10,867 nt of DNA from Deltaproteobacteria bacterium (GTDB lineage Bacteria > Myxococcota > Myxococcia > Myxococcales > 40CM-4-68-19), in the NCBI GenBank assembly GCA_018266095.1, contig JAFEBC010000043.1, positions 1-10,867 on the forward strand, read 5' to 3'. Each line of letters starts with the position of its first letter. Positions within the stretch are counted from its first letter, which is position 1. The notes under the pieces are model-generated. The model did no database searches, had not been told where the DNA came from, and worked only from the letters and a program-made list of their open reading frames with translations. This document shows positions 1 to 5,827 of this stretch, piece after piece. Made by a program: the position numbers and the translations under genes.

Positions 1-1535
1 CTCGAAGTCCGGAAAGCTCGCCTCCTCGGTGACCAGCTTCGCGCGCGCCGCCGCGTGCAGGCCCGCGCGCTCGAGCGTGGCCGCTTGCGAATGCGCCGGC
101 ACGAGGAACATGCGCGCGTCGAGCCGCCGCTGCTGTCGCACGAACGAGGGCGCGAGGAGCGAGAGAGGCAGCACCGCGAGCAAGAAGGCAGCACCGCGGG
201 CGCGATCGTCTCAGGCCCAGCCGCGCCCTCCTCGCGCAACCTGCGCCCGACCTGGCGCGCCGCCGCGACCGGCGCCGCCGCGCCTCCCCCCGCCAGCACG
301 CACCACAGCGGCAGCACATCGAGCCCGTAGCGCGCCTGCGCGAAGAACACGAGCGCCACCGCCTGCGACGACAGCGCCGCCAGCGCCACCGCCCGCGCGA
401 CCCGCGACCGCCGCACGCACAAGAGCGCCCCCGACAGCCCCGCGAACACGAGCGCCACGATCGGCACCAGCGGCACCTGCTGCGCCTGCGTCAGCTCGAT
501 GACCTCCGGGATGTCCGTGTCATGGTCCGGCACCGCCAGCCCCAGCACGACCTTGCGCCCGAGCTGCTGCACGAACGCCCACGGGTGCTCGCGCAGGAAC
601 GCCTGCGTCTTCGCGAACCAATAGCGCTCCACCTCCGTCGGCCGCGCCGGCCCGAGGTCCGCCATCGCCAGCTTGCGGTACAGCTCGTGCTGGTGGTCCG
701 GCTTGTGGTCCGGCAGCCGCGCCTCGTCGAGCTCGATGAGCTTGAGCAGGAGCGGGAACGTCGGCCCGACGCCGCTCCCCTCAGGCCGGTGCCCCTGGTG
801 CACCACCTGGCCCGCGCTCATCGCGGCCTTCAGCTCGTGGGCCTCGCGCAGCTCGAGCAACAGATGCGGCGCGAGCGCCGTCAGCCCACACACGCCCGCG
901 AGCAGCGCCGTCGCGCGCAGTGAGGGCGTCCACGCTCCCGCGAACCCGTGCACATCCCGGCCCAGGAGCTCACGCCCGCGCGACACCCGCCGCCACGACC
1001 GCCACTCGACCAGCAGCGCCACCAGCACCACCAGCGCCGCCGTCGGCCGCAGCGAGACCGCGAGCCCGAGCAGCACGCCCGTCCCCACGCTCCGCCAGAG
1101 CGACGGCCGCGCCACGAGCGCCAGCGTCAGCGCCGCGAGCATCACCAGAGAGATGAAGCAGTCGGGCTCCAGCACTGAGCTGAAGAGCACGACTTGCTGC
1201 GCGAACGCATAGAGCGCCGCCGCCGTCACACCCGCGACCGGCCCGCGCAGCCGCCGCCCGAGCACGAACACGAGCAGCACGCCCGCCGCCGCCGCCACCG
1301 TCTGGATCCACCGCAGCGTCCCCGGCGCGATCCACGTGTTCAAGAGCAGATACAGCGCGCTCGCGTCGCCCACCTCGGCCGCCGTCAGCGACCCGCGCGC
1401 CAGACCCTCCGCGAGGTGCGGATACTTGGCGAATCTCCACCCTGGCGCCAGCGCTCCCGAGAGCACCGCGTGCGCGCACGCAAGCGTCCCCATCAGCGCC
1501 CAGAGGCGCCGCGAAGACCGCTGCCCGGCCGTCAT
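1..1535 (-). CDS. GT-C membrane glycosyltransferase (PMT/GT39-like), partial and frameshifted
   Basis: Read from ATG 1535 to the left edge; the 3' end lies outside the window. The frame is open for 449 codons and rich in hydrophobic segments (about residues 12-30, 76-92, 101-120, 127-142, 149-172, 207-226, 354-373, 380-400, 405-422). It resembles undecaprenyl/dolichyl-phosphate-sugar-dependent transferases of the PMT_2/GT39 type. An early loop carries KYP (38-39 region) and GDASALYLLLN with D57, a second loop has LEPD (123-125), and late there is QARYGLDVLPLW (400-411), like the RYxLPxLP region of this group. The likely role is adding a lipid-linked sugar to a lipid or protein at the inner membrane. 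An in-frame TAG lies about 25 codons upstream with no other start codon between, so ATG 1535 is the likely start. Near 188-189 the natural frame shifts: adding one base continues the protein for 63 codons (AFLLAVLPLSLLAPSFVRQQ, then a soluble stretch). Without it the frame becomes Ser/Arg/Cys-rich shadow sequence. The family call is fairly sure, the substrate is unknown. Confidence 0.72.
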   Translation of the reverse strand, partial: MTAGQRSSRRLWALMGTLACAHAVLSGALAPGWRFAKYPHLAEGLARGSLTAAEVGDASALYLLLNTWIAPGTLRWIQTVAAAAGVLLVFVLGRRLRGPVAGVTAAALYAFAQQVVLFSSVLEPDCFISLVMLAALTLALVARPSLWRSVGTGVLLGLAVSLRPTAALVVLVALLVEWRSWRRVSRGRELLGRDVHGFAGAWTPSLRATALLAGVCGLTALAPHLLLELREAHELKAAMSAGQVVHQGHRPEGSGVGPTFPLLLKLIELDEARLPDHKPDHQHELYRKLAMADLGPARPTEVERYWFAKTQAFLREHPWAFVQQLGRKVVLGLAVPDHDTDIPEVIELTQAQQVPLVPIVALVFAGLSGALLCVRRSRVARAVALAALSSQAVALVFFAQARYGLDVLPLWCVLAGGGAAAPVAAARQVGRRLREEGAAGPETIAPAVLPSCSRCCLSRSSRPRSCDSSGGSTRACSSCRRIRKRPRSSARACTRRRARSWSPRRRAFRTS

Positions 1536-1542
1536 GAGAAGT

Positions 1543-1550
1543 CCCTCCCT
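1543..1550 (-). promoter_or_regulatory. Shine-Dalgarno site of the glycosyltransferase gene
   Basis: AGGGAGGG on the minus strand, 7 bases before ATG 1535. Spacing and purine content fit a strong ribosome binding site and support this start. Confidence 0.65.
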
Positions 1551-1681
1551 CGGATCGCGATCGACCCGGGGTGCCCTCTCGACGCGCGCCGCGCCGCCGG
1601 TATTTCGCTACCAAGGTCTCGAAGCGCGTTTCAGTCGCGTGGCGATTTCCACCGACCCTCGACCGGTCCCGAGTCCCGACG

Positions 1682-1711
1682 CACACGAGAGGTCCGCACA
1701 CGAGCGGTCCG
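1682..1711. repeat. 15-bp tandem direct repeat, two copies
   Basis: CACACGAGAGGTCCG (1682-1696) is followed directly by CACACGAGCGGTCCG (1697-1711), 14 of 15 identical. It lies between two minus-strand genes in sequence with no coding potential that I can recognise. No function is evident; it may be a slippage duplication or part of a regulatory region upstream of the glycosyltransferase gene. Confidence 0.7.
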
Positions 1712-1732
1712 CGCGCGACAGGTGTCGGGCGC
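1711..1732 (-). other. GC-rich hairpin downstream of the HD-GYP gene
   Basis: Inverted repeat GCGC-g-CGACA / TGTCG-g-GCGC with a 2-base centre: arms of 5 and 4 pairs separated by one mismatch. It begins 45 bases after the stop of the minus-strand HD-GYP gene. It could end that transcript, but no T-tract follows it on the minus strand, so it is not a classical intrinsic terminator. Confidence 0.3.
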
Positions 1733-1787
1733 TCTCTGAACGACGGCGCGTGAACGAGGTGTCAGACGCTTTCTGAACTACGGCGCG
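1721..1787. repeat. 30-bp imperfect direct repeat spanning the HD-GYP stop codon
   Basis: Copy A (1721-1750) and copy B (1758-1787) match at 26 of 30 positions, with a 37-base period. Copy B includes the last two sense codons and the TAG stop of the HD-GYP gene; in copy A the equivalent of TAG reads TCG. Copy B also contains the small inverted repeat TCAGA-cgctt-TCTGA (1762-1776), which copy A has lost. It looks like an old local duplication of the gene's 3' end. Confidence 0.65.
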
Positions 1788-3295
1788 GACTGCGGCTGCG
1801 CCGAGCGCGTCGGCACGTCGGCCTCGATGAACACGCGCAACAGGTCCTGATCGACGTCGCCCTTCTTGGCCTCATCGAGCAGGATGTCGAAGGCCTTCTG
1901 CTTGGGCACGGCCTTCTTGTACGGCCGGTCGCTCGCCGTCAGCGCGTCGTAGATGTCGCTGATGGTCATCATGCGCGTCGGCAGCGAGATCTCCGGCTCC
2001 GACAGCGCGCGCGGATAGCCCTTCCCCGTGAGCTTCTCGTGGTGCCCGTACGCGATCTCCGGCACGCGCTTCAAGGCGCGCGTCCACGGGATCTGCGTGA
2101 GGAAGCGGAACGTGTGCGAGACGTGGCTCTCGATCTCGCGCCGCTCGTCCTCGGTCAGCGATCCCTTGCGCACCGACAGCTTGAGCACCTCGTTGTCGGT
2201 GAGGAAGGGCCGCAGTTCGCCCGACGCCGCCGACAGATATTGCGCCTTCGCGATCACGCCCAACCGGTCGAACGTGCCCTCGGGAAGGATCGTCGGCTTG
2301 TTGCACCCGAGGACGAAGTTGAAGCTCTCCGTCAGCTCGGCCACGCGCCGCTTGTACTCCTCCTCGATGGCATCGAAGCCCGCGCGGTCCAGGTGATTCG
2401 CCAGCAGATGCGCCACCTTGCGCCGCTCGAAGCCGAGCTCCTCCTGCAGCAGGATGGCGTCGAAGCGCGCCTTCAGTGCGTCCAGCTCGAACGGCTCGAG
2501 CTTGTTCGCCTTCACCAGCACGTTCTCGCGCACGCCCACCTTGCCGAAGTCGTGCAAGAGCGACGCATAGCGAAGCTCCTGCAGCTCCTGCGAGCTCAGG
2601 ATGGACCCACGCCACCGACCCGCCGACGCCTCCGCGCGCGGCAGGATCTCGCCCAGCCCCACCGACAGGTTCGCCACGCGGCCCGAGTGACCGGCCGTGG
2701 TCGGATCGCGCGCTTCGATGGCCACGACGCTCGCGCGCACGAAGCCCTCGAACAGCCGCTCGATCTCCTGGTGAAGCAACGCGTTGTTGACCGCTGCCGC
2801 CGCCTGGCCGCCAAGCGCCATGAGCAGCTCTTCGTCCTCGGCCGAGAACACGCCCAGGTGCTCGCCGCTGGCGCCGCCGACCTTGTTCAAGGCCTGCAGG
2901 ACGCCCACGACCTCGCCGTCCAGCGAGCGCATGGGCACGCAGAGGATCGCGCGCGTGCGGTAGCCGGTCTGCTTGTCGAAGTCGCGGTTGAAGCGCGCGT
3001 CATCGTAAGCGTCGGGGATGTTCTCGATCTTGTTGTGCTTGGCGACGGCGCCGGCGATGCCGCGATCCATGGGGAAGCGGATCTCGCGGACGCCCAGGCC
3101 CTGCGCGACCTTGCTCCACAGCTCGCCTTTTTGATGATCCACGAGGAACAGCGAGCAGCGATCGGCCTCGACGGTCCGGGCGGCCGTCTGCACGATGAGC
3201 GGCAAGAGGCGGTCGAGATCGCGCTCGGCGACCAGCGCCTGCGCGGCTTCGAGGATGCCTTGCAGCTTGCGCAGGCGGGACGTGGCAGAGTCCAT
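1778..3295 (-). CDS. GAF and HD-GYP domain protein, probable cyclic-di-GMP phosphodiesterase
   Basis: 505 residues, cytoplasmic, with no signal peptide or membrane segment. Residues about 11-175 form a GAF sensor domain (RCSLFLVD, GIAG, QALNK). A helical linker leads to an HD-GYP domain (about 185-490). Visible metal-site residues are H203 (GHSGRV), H248-D249 (LLHDFGKVGV), probably H391, H418-H419 and D447 (ISDIYDAL). HD-GYP domains hydrolyse cyclic-di-GMP to pGpG or GMP; the GAF domain presumably tunes this by binding a small ligand. There are three differences from the textbook domain. About 110 residues are inserted between the HD motif and the GSLTEDERREIESH helix. The GYP motif reads HHEKLTGKGYP, with T423 where Asp is usual. 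The residue four before H203 is Thr (T199), not the Glu of trinuclear-metal enzymes. The first two may be normal for this subfamily. It is transcribed divergently from the barrel gene and stands alone, with no adjacent response regulator, so its target pathway is not shown by context. Confidence 0.88.
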   Translation of the reverse strand: MDSATSRLRKLQGILEAAQALVAERDLDRLLPLIVQTAARTVEADRCSLFLVDHQKGELWSKVAQGLGVREIRFPMDRGIAGAVAKHNKIENIPDAYDDARFNRDFDKQTGYRTRAILCVPMRSLDGEVVGVLQALNKVGGASGEHLGVFSAEDEELLMALGGQAAAAVNNALLHQEIERLFEGFVRASVVAIEARDPTTAGHSGRVANLSVGLGEILPRAEASAGRWRGSILSSQELQELRYASLLHDFGKVGVRENVLVKANKLEPFELDALKARFDAILLQEELGFERRKVAHLLANHLDRAGFDAIEEEYKRRVAELTESFNFVLGCNKPTILPEGTFDRLGVIAKAQYLSAASGELRPFLTDNEVLKLSVRKGSLTEDERREIESHVSHTFRFLTQIPWTRALKRVPEIAYGHHEKLTGKGYPRALSEPEISLPTRMMTISDIYDALTASDRPYKKAVPKQKAFDILLDEAKKGDVDQDLLRVFIEADVPTRSAQPQSAP

Positions 3296-3302
3296 CGGGT
3301 CA

Positions 3303-3311
3303 AGCGTACCA
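3303..3311 (-). promoter_or_regulatory. Extended -10 promoter of the HD-GYP gene, near-leaderless
   Basis: TGG-TACGCT on the minus strand ends 7 bases before ATG 3295. This matches an extended -10 (TGN plus TAnnnT) and places transcription start at or next to the ATG. No Shine-Dalgarno sequence precedes the start, and I see no good -35 hexamer 16-18 bases upstream. It is supported by its likeness to the elements before three other genes here. Confidence 0.45.
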
Positions 3312-3366
3312 CATCGGAGGTGCGCTCGTTCCCTACCTCGATTCCAGATCGTCCTGAATTCCCGGG

Positions 3367-3389
3367 CGGACCGTCCGTCTGATCGCGAT
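3367..3389. promoter_or_regulatory. Paired short palindromes in the divergent intergenic region
   Basis: CGGAC-c-GTCCG (3367-3377) and ATCGCGAT (3382-3389) lie between the two divergent promoters, about 20 bases upstream of the barrel gene's -35. Short palindromes here could be operators for a regulator of one or both genes, but such sites are common by chance in GC-rich DNA. Confidence 0.2.
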
Positions 3390-3408
3390 TCTGCCCTCGG
3401 ACCTTGCC

Positions 3409-3437
3409 TTGACCCTCTCCAGACCGCGTGTTACTCG
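3409..3437 (+). promoter_or_regulatory. Promoter of the barrel-lptM-lysA operon, near-leaderless
   Basis: TTGACC (3409-3414), a 17-base spacer, then TACTCG (3432-3437) preceded by TGT, an extended -10. The gap to ATG 3448 is 10 bases, so the 5' leader would be only a few bases long. No Shine-Dalgarno sequence is present. TTG 3409 could also be read as an in-frame start adding 13 residues, but it overlaps this -35. Confidence 0.5.
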
Positions 3438-3447
3438 CCGCCCCCTT

Positions 3448-5592
3448 ATGCGCCAACCGCTCGCGCTCGCTCTGACGTTCGCTCTCTCCGCCTCGGCACT
3501 TGCCCAGACCGACGGGGGCCAGAAGGCCGCACCCAAGCCCGCCAAGGCCGCGCCGGCGAAGGCCGCGGCGAAGCCTGCCGTGAAGAAGGCGCCCGCGAAG
3601 GCTGCAACGAAGCCGGACGCCAAGGCTGCCGCGAAGGCCGACGAGAGCGCGGCCGCCAAGGACGCCGCCGACAAGGACGCCGCGAAGGCCGACGAGAAGG
3701 CCGCTGCGGACAAGACCGCCGAGGCCGCCGCGACGCCGCCCGCGGTCACGCCCGCGCCTGCGCCCGCCGCGCCCCCGGCTGCCCCTGCGATCGATCCCGA
3801 GGAGTTCCGCCAGAAGGTCATGGAGGAGGTCCGCAAGGAGCTGCAGAAGGCGAAGGACGACGTCAAGCGCGACACGAGCTGGATGGAGCAGGACGCCAAC
3901 GCCCGCGTGCAGGACTCGGAGGCGGTCGAGAAGCTCAAGAGCCACGTCAACCTGTTCCAGCCGCACGGCTACCTGCGCACCCGCTACGAGTTCTTCAGCA
4001 ACTTCGACCTCGACCGCGGCAATGACCCCTCGGGGTACACGCTGTTCCCCAACGGTTTCATCGGCACGGGCGGCAACAACTCGCAGTCGGGCGCCAACTT
4101 CCGCTTCCGCTTCGACCCCGTGATGGAGGTCAGCGAGGACCTCTCGATCCACGCCACCTTCGACGTGCTCGACAACGTTCTGCTCGGCTCCAACACGCAC
4201 GCCGACCCGATGCTCGACCCGTACACGCCCATCGCCGCCCTCGCCGACACGCGCGCCAGCAGCGCCATCAACGTGAAGCGCGTGTGGGGCCGCATCAACA
4301 CCCAGGTCGGCGAGCTGCTCGTCGGCCGCATGGGCTACCACTTCGGCCTCGGCATCCTGCACAACGACGGCAACGGGCTCGACCAGGACTTCGGCGACAC
4401 CTACGACCGCGTGGCGTTCTCGACCAAGGAGATCAAGGGCCACAAGCTCGGGATCCGCATGGACCTGCTCGACAAGGGCGCGACCACCACGGGCGAGCAC
4501 GGCGAGCTGGGCCGCTCGGTCGACCTCGACACCCTGGACGACGGCTATGGCGTCGGCATCCAGGTGCAGCGCATCGACACCCCCGACGAGCTGCGCCGCA
4601 AGCTCGACGCGGGCGAGCTGGTCTTCAACTACGGCGCCACCTTCGACTATCGCGTGCAGGACTGGGACACGCTGTCCTCCAGCACCTCGTACGTGAACGG
4701 CACCTCGCAGGGGCCGGCCACCCTCGGGGACTTCGCGGCGCTGCGCCAGAACGTGGTCCCGCGCAAGACGCACCTCTATCTGCCGGACGTGTTCCTCTCG
4801 ATCAAGCGCAAGCGCATGCGCATCGAGCTCGAGGTCGCCGGCAAGATGGGCAAGGTCGGCACGCGCGCGCTCAACAACGTCGACCTGACCACGCAGTCCC
4901 TGGCGCAGCCCCTCACGTTCTTCCAGGTCGGCGGCGTGCTGCAGAGCGAGTTCGCGTTCCTCCCCGCCGACGCGCTCCTCACCGGCGTCGAGGTCGGCAT
5001 GGCCTCGGGCGACAAGGGCGCCTACGGCTTCGGCGCGCGCCCCTGGCGCTCGGGCTCGGGCCACCCGCAGGGCTACGACAGCCAGGGCAACATCTTCCGC
5101 GCCGCGGGCCCCGGCGACATCGACGGCCCGCACTTCGACTTCAACACCAACAACCCGAACAGCATCCGCGGGCACGTGAACAACTTCGTGTTCAACCGCG
5201 CGTACTCGACGGACATGATCCTGTACCGGAACATCATCTCGTCGGTGACCTCGTCCTGGTACGTGAAGCCGTCGATCCGCTACCGCCCCACCGGCCGCAA
5301 GACGGGCGGCGGCGACGACTCGGGCTTCGAGCTCACCGGCGCCATCATCTACTCGCAGGCCTGGTACGACGAGAACACGCCCGGCCTCTCCAAGCCGCTG
5401 GGCCTCGAGGGCAACGTCGGCATCTCGTACGACACGACCGACCACCTGCACATCGGGTTCCAGTACGGCATCCTCCTGCCCTTCTCGGGCCTGCAGAACA
5501 CCGGCATCGAGGCCGGCGGCTCGTCGAGCGGCGTGACCACCAGCCCCTCGATCGCGCACGCGATGCGCATCCTGATGGCGATCCCGTTCTAG
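3448..5592 (+). CDS. Outer-membrane beta-barrel protein with Ala/Lys/Pro-rich N-terminus
   Basis: 714 residues from ATG 3448. Residues 1-19 are a Sec signal peptide (MRQPLALALTFALSASALA, cleavage after ALA). Residues 20-114 are low complexity: first Lys/Ala/Pro, then Ala with alternating Lys and Asp/Glu, then Pro/Ala. About 115-145 is a charged helix likely to form a coiled coil (PEEFRQKVMEEVRKELQKAK). From about 166 (LFQPHGYLRTRYEFF) to the C-terminus the sequence alternates as in beta strands, with Asp/Asn/Gly-rich turns, and it ends in IPF; a terminal Phe is the usual signal for BAM-dependent insertion. From memory it resembles a Myxococcales family labelled TIGR04551, of unknown function; this is not verified. 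A porin or transport role is inference. The ATG was chosen because the signal peptide starts there and a promoter lies 10 bases upstream; TTG 3409 is the alternative. It heads a tight operon, with 13 bases to the lipoprotein gene. Confidence 0.82.
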   Translation: MRQPLALALTFALSASALAQTDGGQKAAPKPAKAAPAKAAAKPAVKKAPAKAATKPDAKAAAKADESAAAKDAADKDAAKADEKAAADKTAEAAATPPAVTPAPAPAAPPAAPAIDPEEFRQKVMEEVRKELQKAKDDVKRDTSWMEQDANARVQDSEAVEKLKSHVNLFQPHGYLRTRYEFFSNFDLDRGNDPSGYTLFPNGFIGTGGNNSQSGANFRFRFDPVMEVSEDLSIHATFDVLDNVLLGSNTHADPMLDPYTPIAALADTRASSAINVKRVWGRINTQVGELLVGRMGYHFGLGILHNDGNGLDQDFGDTYDRVAFSTKEIKGHKLGIRMDLLDKGATTTGEHGELGRSVDLDTLDDGYGVGIQVQRIDTPDELRRKLDAGELVFNYGATFDYRVQDWDTLSSSTSYVNGTSQGPATLGDFAALRQNVVPRKTHLYLPDVFLSIKRKRMRIELEVAGKMGKVGTRALNNVDLTTQSLAQPLTFFQVGGVLQSEFAFLPADALLTGVEVGMASGDKGAYGFGARPWRSGSGHPQGYDSQGNIFRAAGPGDIDGPHFDFNTNNPNSIRGHVNNFVFNRAYSTDMILYRNIISSVTSSWYVKPSIRYRPTGRKTGGGDDSGFELTGAIIYSQAWYDENTPGLSKPLGLEGNVGISYDTTDHLHIGFQYGILLPFSGLQNTGIEAGGSSSGVTTSPSIAHAMRILMAIPF

Positions 5593-5596
5593 GCTC

Positions 5597-5601
5597 CGGA
5601 G
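5597..5601 (+). promoter_or_regulatory. Shine-Dalgarno site of the lptM-like gene
   Basis: GGAGG with 4 bases before ATG 5606. That is slightly short, so GTG 5609 (7 bases away), the second codon, may also serve as start. Confidence 0.55.
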
Positions 5602-5605
5602 GCGC

Positions 5606-5827
5606 ATGGTGAAGACGACTCGCCGGGCGCCTCTCTCGATCGCAGTCCTGTGGTCGGCGGGCACGCTCGCGGTCTGTGGCGTGAAGGCGCCGCCGCGCCC
5701 TCCCGGTCCCGATGCAGCCGCTGAGGCGATGGACGACGCGGGCTGTCCGGCTTGCGCCGCCGGTCCCACCGGCGCTTCGCTGGCGTCTCCCCGCGCGTCC
5801 GGTGCCGCCGACGGGGGCACGCCATGA
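5606..5827 (+). CDS. lptM: Small lipoprotein, LptM/LppL-like
   Basis: 73 residues: a basic start (KTTRR), a hydrophobic stretch (about 10-23), then Cys24 followed by GVKAPPRPP. Cys-Gly-x-Lys-x-Pro followed by prolines is the hallmark of the small proteobacterial lipoproteins LptM (YifL) and LppL, and in pseudomonads lppL also lies just before lysA. LptM in E. coli is reported to help LptD assemble in the outer membrane. The lipobox reads LAVC; Val at -1 is unusual, where Gly, Ala or Ser is expected, so lipidation is likely but not certain. The rest is a Pro/Ala/Gly-rich, probably disordered tail with an extra CPAC pair (C47, C50) not seen in E. coli LptM. Its TGA overlaps the lysA ATG (ATGA), so translation is probably coupled. 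The gene symbol rests on motif and position, not on overall similarity. Confidence 0.62.
   Translation: MVKTTRRAPLSIAVLWSAGTLAVCGVKAPPRPPGPDAAAEAMDDAGCPACAAGPTGASLASPRASGAADGGTP

Noticed and set aside
29..1212. Plus-strand open frames in the first 1.2 kb rich in Arg, Pro, Ser and Ala
   Set aside because: They are antisense to the membrane glycosyltransferase, have low-complexity composition and no motif, while the minus-strand frame gives clear membrane segments and family motifs.
1661..1668. GACCGGTC palindrome in the 1536-1777 intergenic region
   Set aside because: An isolated 8-base palindrome is expected by chance in GC-rich DNA, and no second half-site or flanking symmetry supports it.
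970..1701. Minus-strand open frame starting upstream at 1701 and overlapping the glycosyltransferase start
   Set aside because: It is in a different frame from the membrane protein, is Gly/Ala/Arg-rich without features, and starts in the repeat-bearing intergenic DNA.
2039..3382. 447-codon plus-strand frame across the HD-GYP gene
   Set aside because: It is antisense to a protein with intact GAF and HD-GYP motifs and looks like the His/Arg/Leu-rich shadow of it.
3409..3447. TTG 3409 as start of the barrel protein
   Set aside because: The signal peptide begins cleanly at ATG 3448, and the TTG is better explained as part of the TTGACC -35 element. It is not fully excluded.
5752..5823. Extension of lysA to an upstream ATG at 5752
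   Set aside because: The added 24 residues are Arg-rich and come from the lipoprotein gene read in another frame; ATG 5824 forms the expected ATGA overlap.
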